A stretch of DNA of 64,000 nt from Vibrio coralliilyticus ATCC BAA-450 (GCF_000176135.1 NZ_ACZN01000018.1:682001-746000), one strand, 5' to 3'; positions 8,755 through 17,742 are shown, counted from the stretch's first letter. Notes: generated from the letters alone by a model not told the origin. A program made the numbers and translations.

Positions 8755-9684
8755 ATGATGAAAAACAGAGTTTGGGTAACAGGAGATGCAGTTGTAGACC
8801 TGATTCCAGATAGCGAGTCCAGCTACTTGAAATGCCCAGGTGGCGCGCCTGCTAATGTGGCAGTCGCCATCGCCAGATTGGGCGGTGATGCTGCTTTTAT
8901 TGGTCGCGTCGGGCAAGATCCCCTCGGCCGTTTTATGCAACAGACACTCAAGCAAGAGCAAGTCGATACGCAGATGATGATACTCGACGAAGCACAGCGC
9001 ACTTCGACCGTTATTGTTGACCTTGATGATTCTGGCGAGCGAAGCTTTACCTTTATGGTCAAGCCTAGTGCAGACCAATTCCTTGAAACCAGTGACCTAC
9101 CGACCTTCACCCAGGGTCAGTGGCTGCACGTATGCTCAATTGCACTAGCGAACGAGCCAAGTCGCAGCAGCACACTGGAAGCGATGCGTCAGATTAAAGC
9201 CGCAGGTGGATATGTAAGTTTTGACCCTAACTTAAGAGAAGAGGTGTGGGCAAATCCAGAAGAGCTCAAACCTATCGTACGTGAAGCAATTGCGCTGGCC
9301 GATGTCGTCAAGTTTTCGGATGATGAGCTGCTGTTTTTGACAGGCAGCGATACCCTTGAACAAGGTGTGGAAGCACTAAAACCGTTTAAAAATACACTAG
9401 TCTTAATCACTCAGGGAGCGAAAGGTGCGTTAGTCCTGTTTGAAAAAACACAACAGCTTATTGCCAGCCAAGCAGTATCACCCGTTGATACTACAGGTGC
9501 AGGCGATGCTTTTGTCGGAGGCTTGCTCGCTAAGTTGTCTCAATATAATGATTGGCAGCAGCTTGAGGTCATTAAGTCTGCGGTAAAATGGGCTAACGGC
9601 TGTGGCGCACTTGCTACTACTCAGAAAGGCGCTATGACTGCTCTACCTTCCTATCAGGCTCTTGAGGAATATATTCTGAGGTAA
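8755..9684 (+). CDS. scrK: Fructokinase (PfkB/ribokinase family)
   Basis: The 309-residue PfkB-family sugar kinase shows both family signatures: GGAPANVAVAIARLGG (residues 29-44) and VDTTGAGDAFVGGLL (about 243-257), which carries the catalytic Asp. It phosphorylates the fructose released by sucrose-6-phosphate hydrolase to fructose-6-phosphate in the cytoplasm. Its divergence from scrR across a ScrR-type operator, and the scrB/scrA genes nearby, support the fructokinase call over other sugar kinases. Two consecutive ATG codons begin the frame, after AAGTAAGAG. A terminator follows at 9707. Confidence 0.9.
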   Translation: MMKNRVWVTGDAVVDLIPDSESSYLKCPGGAPANVAVAIARLGGDAAFIGRVGQDPLGRFMQQTLKQEQVDTQMMILDEAQRTSTVIVDLDDSGERSFTFMVKPSADQFLETSDLPTFTQGQWLHVCSIALANEPSRSSTLEAMRQIKAAGGYVSFDPNLREEVWANPEELKPIVREAIALADVVKFSDDELLFLTGSDTLEQGVEALKPFKNTLVLITQGAKGALVLFEKTQQLIASQAVSPVDTTGAGDAFVGGLLAKLSQYNDWQQLEVIKSAVKWANGCGALATTQKGAMTALPSYQALEEYILR

Positions 9685-9706
9685 TTGGCAGGAAATTCTG
9701 GATAAG

Positions 9707-9734
9707 AAAAAAGGCAGAGAGTTCTGCCTTTTTC
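9707..9734 (+). terminator. Terminator of scrK
   Basis: AAGGCAGA / TCTGCCTT is an 8-bp perfect stem with a 4-base loop, preceded by A and followed by T-rich sequence. It may act in both directions. Confidence 0.85.
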
Positions 9735-9786
9735 TCCTAACTCACCTACGCGAAAACTCAACAATTCAGGGAACACTTCATTACCC

Positions 9787-10992
9787 TCACATCTCGCTCA
9801 CCCATGCATTTGAATTGGTGATGCAATCCATGACGGTTTCTTCATGGAGCTCAATATCTTTCAGTAAAGACTCCAAAAGTTTCCAATTAGAACTTTCTAT
9901 CGCTTCTGCTATTGAGAGTAGAGAACCTAATACCCCCTTCCTATGTATGAGGGCCTCGGTGATCACATCAGATAATGACAAAGACGAAACAATGTCTTCC
10001 AATGCCATATCTAACAAACCCTCAACAAGTGAAAGCATTCCACAGAGATAGGCAGAATCCGCTAAATGAGGCTGCCTAATGTTAGCTGCTAACTCTTCCA
10101 ATAGTTTTGCTCTTGTGAGTAAATTCCTGAGAATAATGTTAGGTTTACTAGGCGAAAGCGCCGACAACGTTGTGTAGGTGACATACTTTCTTATTCTGTC
10201 ATTGCCTAGATATGCTAAAGCTTGCTGCGTACTTTCTATAGATCTATTGAGTCTGGAATCATTGTTAACAAAATTTAGAAGCTGGACCGATAAGATTGGG
10301 TTTCTTTCTATGACTTGATTGACCTTATGAACTTCAATGTCTCTTTTTGCAACAAGGGCTGAAAGCTTAAAAATATCAACGGCAGACGCAGACAGTTTTT
10401 TTGTTTTTATCAGCTCTGGTTTTTGATAAAAATACCCTTGAAAGTAGTCGAAACCACACTGACAAGCTTGTTGGAATTCAGTGTTATCCTCTATTTTTTC
10501 CGCAATAAACTGAATGTTGGAATGCTGAAAATCACGAATGATTCCAGCGCATTCTTTCATTGAAAGCGCTCTAAGATCTAATTTAATAAAATCAATGAGT
10601 TTATAAAATCGGTCCCATTCAGGAGAAGGTTCAAAATCATCCAGTGCCACAAGGTAATTTTTTTGTTTTAACTCACTCACAGCATTGAAAAGCTCGTCAG
10701 TTGGGCTGCATGATTCGAGGATTTCTACAACGATATCATTTGAAGAGAAATCAAAGGGTACGCCTTCTATCAGATCTTTATATTCAAAATTCACAAAGCC
10801 TTGTTTGTTGTCTAAGTTTTTCTTTTGAAAGGTAAGAAATTGCTCAGAAAGAAGGCGCATGGTGACTCTTTTTGCATTTTCTGATTGGAACGCATTTGTA
10901 TCACTTTCTCTGTATAGCAATTCGTAGGCGAATAATTCCTTATTCTTATCGATGATAGGCTGCCTAGCGACAATTGATAGCTTGCTACTCAT
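9787..10992 (-). CDS. EAL-HDOD (YuxH-type) signalling protein
   Basis: The 401-residue protein combines an N-terminal EAL-type c-di-GMP phosphodiesterase domain (about 1-200) with a C-terminal HDOD domain (about 205-390), the YuxH/CdgJ layout. The EAL motif reads ELLYR (E24). Other catalytic-type residues are kept: the Asn in VNFEY, the Glu in VEILE, DD in ALDDFE, K/D in IKLDLR, the Glu in AEKIE and the Gln in YFQGYF. The usual GTG after DDF is replaced by EPS. V. cholerae CdgJ of this type lowers c-di-GMP and affects motility; activity here is inferred. No signal or membrane segment is visible and the gene appears monocistronic. Confidence 0.85.
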   Translation of the reverse strand: MSSKLSIVARQPIIDKNKELFAYELLYRESDTNAFQSENAKRVTMRLLSEQFLTFQKKNLDNKQGFVNFEYKDLIEGVPFDFSSNDIVVEILESCSPTDELFNAVSELKQKNYLVALDDFEPSPEWDRFYKLIDFIKLDLRALSMKECAGIIRDFQHSNIQFIAEKIEDNTEFQQACQCGFDYFQGYFYQKPELIKTKKLSASAVDIFKLSALVAKRDIEVHKVNQVIERNPILSVQLLNFVNNDSRLNRSIESTQQALAYLGNDRIRKYVTYTTLSALSPSKPNIILRNLLTRAKLLEELAANIRQPHLADSAYLCGMLSLVEGLLDMALEDIVSSLSLSDVITEALIHRKGVLGSLLSIAEAIESSNWKLLESLLKDIELHEETVMDCITNSNAWVSEM

Positions 10993-11131
10993 AGTATTAC
11001 CTGACGTTATTTAATTAGAATTCTTATCGGTTTGCTAAAAAACTATAGTACAGAGCCATTGCAATTGTGCGATTTGAAGGGCAGAAAGTGAGATACCGCT
11101 TAGTCTCTTCATTGGTTATTTTTAGCGCAAC

Positions 11132-11156
11132 AAAAACGGCGCCCACAGGCGCCGTT
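11132..11156 (-). terminator. Terminator of the NIPSNAP gene
   Basis: AACGGCGCC / GGCGCCGTT forms a perfect 9-bp stem with a 4-base loop. Read on the minus strand it is followed by TTTTGTTG, and it lies 22 bp after the NIPSNAP stop. Confidence 0.8.
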
Positions 11157-11178
11157 AGAAACAACAAAACAATACATT

Positions 11179-11484
11179 TTATTCAAACACAGGTCGGAAG
11201 AAACTTCTCTCGTAGCTGATGACGCACTCTGTCTCTTCGGCGAACTTAAATGCTTTCATACACGCTTCGTCTTGGAAAGACTTATTGCGATACTCATCAT
11301 AGGCTGTCAGGCTTTCAAAGGTGAACAATGCCAGTGCGATGTTGCTAGCACCTTCCGAAGGCAGAAAATAGCCGTTGTGCTGGCCGCCAAATTTCTCTAC
11401 CAGAGGGATCCACATTTTGGCGTACTCCTCAAACTCTTTGACCTTCTTCGGGTTGATAACATATCGAATGTAACAGGTGACCAT
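11179..11484 (-). CDS. NIPSNAP-family protein
   Basis: The 101-residue protein has a ferredoxin-like α/β pattern typical of bacterial NIPSNAP proteins (CYIRYVINPKKVKEFEEYAKMW, then ALFTFESLTAYDEYR). The start is the ATG at 11484, with AAGGAGT eight bases upstream; the longer open frame runs back into the chemoreceptor gene and has no support. It lies 49 bp downstream of the chemoreceptor on the same strand and may be co-transcribed. The molecular function of bacterial NIPSNAP proteins is poorly defined, and no substrate can be inferred here. Confidence 0.8.
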   Translation of the reverse strand: MVTCYIRYVINPKKVKEFEEYAKMWIPLVEKFGGQHNGYFLPSEGASNIALALFTFESLTAYDEYRNKSFQDEACMKAFKFAEETECVISYERSFFRPVFE

Positions 11485-11533
11485 TTCTCTACTCCTTGAT
11501 TTGAATCCATGCCTTAATGTATGGCTAATTAAC

Positions 11534-13087
11534 TTACGCCTTAAAGCGGTCAATCGCCAGTGTCAGATCCGTGGCCTGACTCGCCACTACAGTGGCAGAC
11601 TGCGCGTTTTCGGACACAGCGCCTACGTTAGCGTAAGTCAGGTCACGAATAGTATTAACGTTACGAGCGATCTCTTCTGAGACCGTGCTTTGCTGTTCCA
11701 CTGCCAGCGCAATTTGCGTGCTGCTGTCAAGGATGTGTTTCATCTCTTCCATAATCGCTTTGATGTGACTTAGGGCCTGCTCTGACATGTCTACGCTGTC
11801 TGCCCCTTTGTTGCTGCATGACTGAATCGTAGAAACCACCGTTTGAGTCTGCTGTTGTACCGCGCTGATAATATCGGAGATTTCCGCGGTTGAACGCTGA
11901 GTCTTACCTGCAAGTGTTCTAACTTCATCAGCAACTACAGCAAAGCCCCGTCCCTGCTCCCCTGCTCGTGCGGCTTCAATCGCAGCATTGAGAGCCAAGA
12001 GGTTCGTCTGCTCTGCAATTTCACCAATCACATTCAATACACTGCTGATCTGATCAGACAGTGCCAGCAAATGATTCACCTCACCGCGGGCAGTGGCTAA
12101 GTCTTCTGAAAGCGATGAAATGGTATCGCGTGTTTCCACAATATCATTAAAGCCAAGCTGAGCTGTGTCGTAACTTCTCTGAGTGTTGTCCGCAGCGCTT
12201 TCCGTTGTGCTGGCGACGTCTTTGATTGTCTCACCCATTTCAGTTACTGCCGCCGCAACACTATCAGTTTCAATCTGCTGCTGACTTAACGCCTGTTCGG
12301 TATCCACGCTGCTTTGTTGTAACTGAGTAGAAGCCGCTCCCAGCTCATTGACGCTGCCTTGCACACGAGATATCAGCCCCTGAATACTAGCCAGAAGGCT
12401 ATTAAGCTGCCCTGCCATTTCTGCGATTTCATCTTTTCGATCGGTATTGGCTTTAAGAGTCAGGTCATGTGTATTGGCAATAGTCGACATCATATTACTC
12501 AGCTGCTGGATGTTGCTCTGAACACTGCGGATAAGGAAGTACGAGCCCAATAATAGTAACCCGGCAACAAAGATGACAGAGCCAGCGATGAAACGCTCAA
12601 TACTAGCCTGAGCGCGTTCAATTTCTGCGTCTAGTGTCGATTCAATTCCATGGAAGATAGTAAAGATGTCAGTGAACAGCCCTTTCATCTCATGCTTGAG
12701 GTGTTCAACTTGCGCAGCATCAGAATCATAACTCACCGCTAACATTTCCAGATCTTTGCGGTACAAAGTAATTTTCTTACTTAAGGTAGGAAGTTGACGA
12801 ACAACAATGCCAAGTGCATCAAGATCATTGGAAAGCATGCTTGATAGGGTCTGGAAATTCGCATACTCGGCCTTGAACTCTTCAAGCTTACTGGCATCTG
12901 GTTTGTCTAAAAACTCATATTCGATACGATTCATCTCTAATAGTGAGACTTCCATATCTTTTACTTCAATTAGGGTTTTCTCAAGCTTGAGCAGTTTGAG
13001 GTTACTCAGCTCTGTAATGGTTACAATGGCAATAAGCGCAAGAATAGAGAGGCCGGTAAGGCCAAATAGTTTTGTTTTTATGGTCAT
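11534..13087 (-). CDS. Methyl-accepting chemotaxis protein
   Basis: The 517-residue receptor has an N-terminal membrane helix (about 8-28), a helical periplasmic sensor region of about 140 residues, a second membrane helix (SVIFVAGLLLLGSYFLI), a HAMP linker and a long signalling domain. The conserved hairpin (EQTNLLALNAAIEAARAGEQ, GRGFAVVADEVRTLA) contacts CheA/CheW. The ligand is unknown; the periplasmic region looks like a four-helix bundle. I chose the ATG at 13087 because it precedes a basic residue and membrane helix and has GAGAAAG upstream; a start at 13156 would add 23 atypical residues. No CheB/CheR-binding pentapeptide is visible at the C-terminus. Confidence 0.92.
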   Translation of the reverse strand: MTIKTKLFGLTGLSILALIAIVTITELSNLKLLKLEKTLIEVKDMEVSLLEMNRIEYEFLDKPDASKLEEFKAEYANFQTLSSMLSNDLDALGIVVRQLPTLSKKITLYRKDLEMLAVSYDSDAAQVEHLKHEMKGLFTDIFTIFHGIESTLDAEIERAQASIERFIAGSVIFVAGLLLLGSYFLIRSVQSNIQQLSNMMSTIANTHDLTLKANTDRKDEIAEMAGQLNSLLASIQGLISRVQGSVNELGAASTQLQQSSVDTEQALSQQQIETDSVAAAVTEMGETIKDVASTTESAADNTQRSYDTAQLGFNDIVETRDTISSLSEDLATARGEVNHLLALSDQISSVLNVIGEIAEQTNLLALNAAIEAARAGEQGRGFAVVADEVRTLAGKTQRSTAEISDIISAVQQQTQTVVSTIQSCSNKGADSVDMSEQALSHIKAIMEEMKHILDSSTQIALAVEQQSTVSEEIARNVNTIRDLTYANVGAVSENAQSATVVASQATDLTLAIDRFKA

Positions 13088-13529
13088 GGTCTTTCTCAAT
13101 GAAGCAGGCTTGCAATAACTACTTATTTTTATAATGGTTTTTGCGCTTTGTAACATGTTGTTACAACCATGTCACCCTTACATTGGCGCAAATTTTCTTT
13201 TTCTTAATAGTTGTCTATTGTTTGATTCTTAATCTACGGCTTAAAGAGGTAAATATCGTCATTTCAGATGCAACCAGTAGCATAGCAAAACGGGTGTTCA
13301 ACCTCCCAAACAACAAGACATTGGCTGCGTTCCGAGCTCAAAACGTATATTTATCAAACACCCCATCACTATATTGTTCAGAAAATAGGTACGACCACAC
13401 AATGAAAGCACTATAGGAATTGATCGAGTTATATACGCACTCAAAGATTAAAGAGTGAGCAATTCAACGGCGCAGGCGGATGTATTAATGCTCACCTGAG
13501 CTGCGGCTCTTACGAGAAGGTCTAAAACT
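13088..13529. other. Intergenic region between the chemoreceptor and the C58-like gene
   Basis: About 440 bp of AT-rich DNA. A TGTAACA/TGTTACA-type inverted repeat lies near 13149-13166, inside a longer TTTGCGC...GCGCAAA pair (about 13139-13192). The region must contain both divergent promoters. An open plus-strand frame from 13141 to 13416 has no ribosome-binding site and no recognisable protein features, so I do not call it. Confidence 0.35.
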
Positions 13530-14195
13530 ATGAGTATGACATTGTATGAAGCGAATCGTTTTCAGCCAGATATCTGCAAGTCTCTGACAACAGAGTGGCT
13601 TGGTGAAATGATGAAGGGCTCGCACTATGGGAAGCTCTGGTGTACTCACGCCAACGGAGCGACAGAAAATGGAGAGTTTTATCAACGGCATCACCTTGAT
13701 CAGGCACAGTTGGAATGCACTCAACAAATTCAGTCGATGAAAAACATTCAGACCTTGTTATCCAAGACACCGTTTATTCAGAGACATCCCGCAGAAGCTA
13801 TGAGCTTATTGTCAGCGCGTGGCGCTGCAATTGAGTCTCTCTCAACTCAGAAAACACAAAAGGTGATGCTGTCGCGAGTGAGAAACATGAAAGTTGTCCG
13901 CTCAACAAACCAAATTGATATCAATGGGTTGAAGGCAGAATTTTCCAAACTGGATAACAATAAGCGCTTTTATCTGATTTCAGTGCGCGCGAACAGTGGT
14001 TCACACGCCATTGCGGTAGCGTCGAGTAAAGCCAAGGGCTTTTTCAGCCCATCGGGTTACCTCTATTACTACGATCCAAATCTGAAAAAGGTCGTGAGAT
14101 GGCGCAGACGCACCGATTTAAAACGCTTTCTGGATAAGTCGTTACTGTCAGATTACCGCTCAATCAATGGCATCTGGCAGGTTGCGCCTGTGTAA
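13530..14195 (+). CDS. Putative C58-type (YopT/AvrPphB-like) cysteine protease
   Basis: This 221-residue protein shows the order and local context of the C58 papain-like triad. Cys16 is in DICKSLTTEWL (family pattern C-x2-L-x3-W). His159 is in NSGSHAIAVA (family pattern S/G-x-H-A-I/V). Asp182 is in YYYDPNLKK (family pattern F/Y-x-D-P-N). In known members this fold cleaves host GTPases or kinases as secreted effectors, or forms a domain of large toxins. There is no signal peptide or membrane helix, and no secretion chaperone or apparatus gene lies nearby. The start is the ATG preceded by GAGAAGG. The gene sits alone between a chemoreceptor and scrB. The family call is by motif only and the target is unknown. 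Confidence 0.6.
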   Translation: MSMTLYEANRFQPDICKSLTTEWLGEMMKGSHYGKLWCTHANGATENGEFYQRHHLDQAQLECTQQIQSMKNIQTLLSKTPFIQRHPAEAMSLLSARGAAIESLSTQKTQKVMLSRVRNMKVVRSTNQIDINGLKAEFSKLDNNKRFYLISVRANSGSHAIAVASSKAKGFFSPSGYLYYYDPNLKKVVRWRRRTDLKRFLDKSLLSDYRSINGIWQVAPV

Positions 14196-14205
14196 ACGAT
14201 ACGAA

Positions 14206-14240
14206 TAAAAAAAGGCTATTCAATTGATTAGCCTTTTAAA
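14206..14240 (+). terminator. Terminator of the C58-like gene
   Basis: AAAAGGCTA / TAGCCTTTT is a 9-bp perfect stem with an AT-rich loop (TTCAATTGAT). It follows the stop by about 15 bp. Confidence 0.75.
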
Positions 14241-14326
14241 ATCTTACGCGCTTGGCTCTTCGCCAAATATAGCTTCAATGTCTGAATACCGGTTACGCCA
14301 ACTCACCGCCGCAGTCCGTTACCTAA

Positions 14327-15946
14327 TCAAGCAAATGGCGGTCGTGCTGCTTTGAGTGTTTTTAATCTGGCGGTCTGGCAGCCATGCAACAGTGAAATAC
14401 CTGTCGCTGCCTGCTCAACGAAAACTCGTGATGTCATCACTGCCTGGCCATGATTTACAAAAACTTCTATTGAGGAAGTATCGGCAAGAATGCGCAGCTG
14501 AATCTTATCTGTATCGATCTTGAGTTCTCTTTGAGTATCTACCGCTCGATTCAGTGTCTGGCTGCGATCCAGTATAAGTGTTTGGCGATCTTCATCTGCG
14601 TACAAGACAACTTTGTGCTGGCTACTTTCAAACAAATTCAGGCTCTGCCCCCACTCCAGCTCAACTTCAAGATCGAACGAGTTACGCTCCAAGCGATACG
14701 GCTCATCGCTTAACTCAATGTAGCGTTGGCTATGAACGAGTTCTTCGAGTTCCTTAACAGGCCATTGGTACAGCCGTCCGTTTTGGTAACTGAGCTCACG
14801 CATACAAGTGAGCTGATGCACCCAACCATTTTCGCTGCTTGGTTGGTCAACTTCATCAGGTAATCCCATCCAGCCACACATCACCCGCCGGCCATCCGGT
14901 GTTTCAAGTGTCTGAGGAGCGTAAAAATCGAAACCATAGTCTAGATGTTCAAACTGCGACAAAGATAAACCATTTTCCAAACAAGCTTTAGCAATCCCGT
15001 TGTGATGAGGAATGGTGTTGTGCTTAGAGAAAGATTCAATCCCTTGTGGCCCGATGACGACAAGCATCTGCCCATCGAGTTCAAACATGTCAGGACACTC
15101 CCACATGTAGCCAAAGTCCCCCAGCTCTTCACCATAAAGCGCATCAAACTTCCAGGCCCTAAGATCTGTTGAGGTGTAAACAGCCAGGCGTCCTTTTAGG
15201 TCCGTAGTTTGTGCACCCAACAACATAAACCATCGGTTTTGATGTCGGACGATTTTAGGGTCGCGAATGTGTGCGGTAACTCCATCGGGTAACTCACTGA
15301 TAACCGGCCCATGTTTATCGAAATTCACACCATCTTTGGATGTGGCAAGACACTGAGTTGTGTGACGTTCGCGATTCTCGCCAATACGAACATTACCCGT
15401 ATAGAACAGCATCAACTCAGAGCCATGACTGAGTGCGTGCCCGGAGAAAACACCATGGCTATCAAACCAATCAGACGGTGTGAGCGCAACTGGTTGCCAC
15501 TGCCATTCAATCAAGTTTTTGCTGGTTAAATGTGCCCAGTATTTGTCTTTGTGGATACAGCCATGGGGGTACCATTGATAAAACAAGTGATACTGCCCGT
15601 CATGGTAAACAAAACCATTAGGATCGTTGAGTAACCCCTGTGGCGGAGAAATGTGCCAATCGGGTCGAAACGGACAGTTAACCGCGTCGAGCGCGTGTTC
15701 AAGTTCCAACCTTTGCTTTTCGCCTATACGCTGTCCTATAGACAGCAGATCCGCGGGACTTAATGAGTCTGGAATTGGGAACTCTACTTGATATTCATCT
15801 AGTACAATTTTGATTTGAGAACCTGACACAGTGCTCGCCACTAGCGAACAATCTCTGATTGCAAATATCAATCGACCTTGCGGCATCAGAACTCTTGTTA
15901 TGTTTGTCTCACCACCACACTGGGTGATCAGGCTTTCAACCGACAT
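14327..15946 (-). CDS. scrB: Sucrose-6-phosphate hydrolase (GH32 invertase)
   Basis: The 539-residue GH32 enzyme splits sucrose-6-phosphate, made by the PTS, into glucose-6-phosphate and fructose in the cytoplasm. The sucrose box WHISPPQGLLNDPNG (about 97-111) holds the nucleophile Asp108. The RDP motif (near 228) supplies the transition-state Asp, and WECPD (near 282-286) carries the acid/base Glu. A C-terminal β-sandwich follows. The catalytic core starts only near residue 90; many ScrB proteins are 50 or so residues shorter, so the N-terminal extension is notable. Its promoter carries the second LacI operator (15964), 18 bp upstream of the start. Confidence 0.93.
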   Translation of the reverse strand: MSVESLITQCGGETNITRVLMPQGRLIFAIRDCSLVASTVSGSQIKIVLDEYQVEFPIPDSLSPADLLSIGQRIGEKQRLELEHALDAVNCPFRPDWHISPPQGLLNDPNGFVYHDGQYHLFYQWYPHGCIHKDKYWAHLTSKNLIEWQWQPVALTPSDWFDSHGVFSGHALSHGSELMLFYTGNVRIGENRERHTTQCLATSKDGVNFDKHGPVISELPDGVTAHIRDPKIVRHQNRWFMLLGAQTTDLKGRLAVYTSTDLRAWKFDALYGEELGDFGYMWECPDMFELDGQMLVVIGPQGIESFSKHNTIPHHNGIAKACLENGLSLSQFEHLDYGFDFYAPQTLETPDGRRVMCGWMGLPDEVDQPSSENGWVHQLTCMRELSYQNGRLYQWPVKELEELVHSQRYIELSDEPYRLERNSFDLEVELEWGQSLNLFESSQHKVVLYADEDRQTLILDRSQTLNRAVDTQRELKIDTDKIQLRILADTSSIEVFVNHGQAVMTSRVFVEQAATGISLLHGCQTARLKTLKAARPPFA

Positions 15947-15963
15947 CTTTAAAACCTAAAAAC

Positions 15964-15980
15964 TGGGAACGTTTGCAAAA
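15964..15980 (-). promoter_or_regulatory. LacI-type operator at scrB
   Basis: TGGGAACGTTTGCAAAA is one of five near-identical copies across the sucrose locus. It has the central CG and dyad of LacI-family operators and lies just upstream of scrB. Confidence 0.7.
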
Positions 15981-16102
15981 TACACTATTTGTTCTATTTG
16001 AACAAGATCAGTAGATACTCGCCTTCACTATTCAGGTGGTGACAGAGTGTACCGAAACGAAAATAAATACGCCGAATCCGGTGAGATTCAGAAATTGAAA
16101 AT

Positions 16103-16143
16103 GGCTTCCGGCACTAAGCTAACACCCGACCGGAAGCCTTTTT
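16103..16143 (-). terminator. Terminator of scrY
   Basis: GGCTTCCGG / CCGGAAGCC pair perfectly over 9 bp with an 18-base loop, with A/T runs on both sides. It lies about 30 bp after the scrY stop. Confidence 0.7.
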
Positions 16144-16173
16144 ATCGAGCAATGATTCTTTGAAAACTCAGGG

Positions 16174-17562
16174 CTAGAACCAAGTTTCCATTTGTAGGGC
16201 AAACAAGGTTTCACCACCTTGTCCCATTGTGCTGGCACCTGAATCCAAGCTTACTGAGTAGTTGTCCAGATCTTCACTCCAGTCAACGTAACTTACAGCA
16301 AAGCGAATTTCAGGGCGGTCAAAGAATCCAGCTGACGTCGCCAGCTTCACAGTCGGAGCCACCGTTAACTTGTAGAAGCTACCGTCTGCTTTTTCCACGC
16401 TGTTATCTAGATCCATGTACTGGTAGGAGCCTTCATAAACCATCTCAAAGTTCGAATTTAGCTCTTGAGCCAATCGAACGTTAACAGATGCCCATAGGAA
16501 TTCATCGTTATCTTTAACACGATCTTTGCTCATTTCAGCCATAAATGCGGGTGCGATACGCCAGTTATCGGAGAATTTAGTGACGCCATAACTAAAGATT
16601 CGAACTGCCTGAGCATCATCATTCAGATCACCATCAGAGCCAATACCTTTGAGTGATGCACCAAGGCCCTGGCCAATCAATACACCAGACTTCGAGAAGC
16701 CCTCGCTGACACCGAAAAAGTCATTGCCATGGTAGGCGAACATTGCATGCAGGCCGTCTTCTGCTCGCTCTGTAGGTGACGATGAGCTGGTTGAGCGGTC
16801 TGCATTATCGTTTGATTTCATCGCGTTGAGCATTAACTGCCATGAGCCAAAGTAGTTGTTCATAGTCGCAACATAGTTCTCCACATCAGTGCTTGAACTA
16901 TCGATTTCGCCAAAATCGCGGCCATAAAGAGAGAAGTTTGCTTTCCAGTCCTCACCTAGTTTCACGTCATACAGACCGGCGCCCGTACCAGAGAGAAATA
17001 CGATGTCCGAATCAAAGAAATGGATATCGAAATTGTCTCTATCAAATCTCTTACCCGCCCAGATTTTCGCATCTTCAAACGCACCGCTAAACCAGGTTAA
17101 ATCAGAGAACTCTGTGTACACCTGTCGAACGTTTAGCTGACTATCGCTTGCCGTCCATTCATTGTTAGTTTCGACACTGTCCGCCAACATGATTTTGTAA
17201 TACGCTTTTGAACCATCTTCGGCCACGCGATTATGGACAAGGTTCGCTTCCAGATAGTTGTCATCTTCAAGACCAAGACGTCCAACCGGAGCACCTAAGG
17301 TTCCTGCCGCCGTCATATATGGGCCACTTCCTGTCGCACCATTCAGGCTATCATTAATCAACAACCCTGCTCGCGCATAACCGTGGAACTCAAAGCTTCC
17401 GGCAGATTTTTCAGCCTCTTTTGCTACTTGCTCTGTTTGAGCTAGGCGGCTTTCTAATTCCGAGATCCTTGCTTCAAGAGAAGCCATATCGTCTTGAGAA
17501 AAGGCATTAGGTGTGATTGCCAGAGTGACAGCACACGCAAGTAAAGACTTCATATTGTTCAT
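16174..17562 (-). CDS. scrY: Sucrose porin (LamB/ScrY family)
   Basis: The 462-residue precursor has a signal peptide (about 1-22, ending NAFS), a short coiled-coil (SLEARISELESRLAQTEQVA) as in enterobacterial ScrY, then a LamB-type β-barrel (EFHGYARAGLLI to the C-terminal FALQMETWF, ending in Phe as outer-membrane proteins do). It would let sucrose cross the outer membrane. The ATG at 17562 has GGAG seven bases upstream. It lies between scrB and the second LacI regulator, with two LacI-type operators in its upstream region. Confidence 0.9.
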   Translation of the reverse strand: MNNMKSLLACAVTLAITPNAFSQDDMASLEARISELESRLAQTEQVAKEAEKSAGSFEFHGYARAGLLINDSLNGATGSGPYMTAAGTLGAPVGRLGLEDDNYLEANLVHNRVAEDGSKAYYKIMLADSVETNNEWTASDSQLNVRQVYTEFSDLTWFSGAFEDAKIWAGKRFDRDNFDIHFFDSDIVFLSGTGAGLYDVKLGEDWKANFSLYGRDFGEIDSSSTDVENYVATMNNYFGSWQLMLNAMKSNDNADRSTSSSSPTERAEDGLHAMFAYHGNDFFGVSEGFSKSGVLIGQGLGASLKGIGSDGDLNDDAQAVRIFSYGVTKFSDNWRIAPAFMAEMSKDRVKDNDEFLWASVNVRLAQELNSNFEMVYEGSYQYMDLDNSVEKADGSFYKLTVAPTVKLATSAGFFDRPEIRFAVSYVDWSEDLDNYSVSLDSGASTMGQGGETLFALQMETWF

Positions 17563-17599
17563 TCTAATTCTCCATTGAGTAAATAACTTGGATTCAGCA

Positions 17600-17613
17600 G
17601 CAAACGTTCCCAG
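17600..17613 (-). promoter_or_regulatory. LacI-type operator at scrY (proximal)
   Basis: GCAAACGTTCCCAG matches the scrB and scrA sites in inverse orientation. It lies about 38 bp before the scrY start. Confidence 0.7.
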
Positions 17614-17720
17614 TTAATTCACAACCAATGCGAACCGTCGAATTTTAGGTATATAAACCTCAATACTCGTTCTCGATTTATTTACTTCACCTCAGTGATA
17701 GTGAGTGGACTATAAATACA

Positions 17721-17742
17721 TTTTCGGTAACGTTCCCGAAAA
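17721..17742 (-). promoter_or_regulatory. LacI-type operator at scrY (distal)
   Basis: This is an extended palindrome: TTTTCGG and CCGAAAA flank a TAACGTTC core. It shares the AACGTTCCC core with the other sites but has longer symmetric arms. It lies about 110 bp upstream of the proximal scrY site, a spacing that would permit looping. Confidence 0.6.

Noticed and set aside
13141..13416. 91-residue open frame before the C58-like gene
   Set aside because: No ribosome-binding site, hydrophobic low-complexity start and no recognisable domain; probably an AT-rich chance frame.
13440..13530. A c-di-GMP or other riboswitch before the C58-like gene
   Set aside because: GC-rich short pairings are present but none of the conserved GEMM core bases could be matched.
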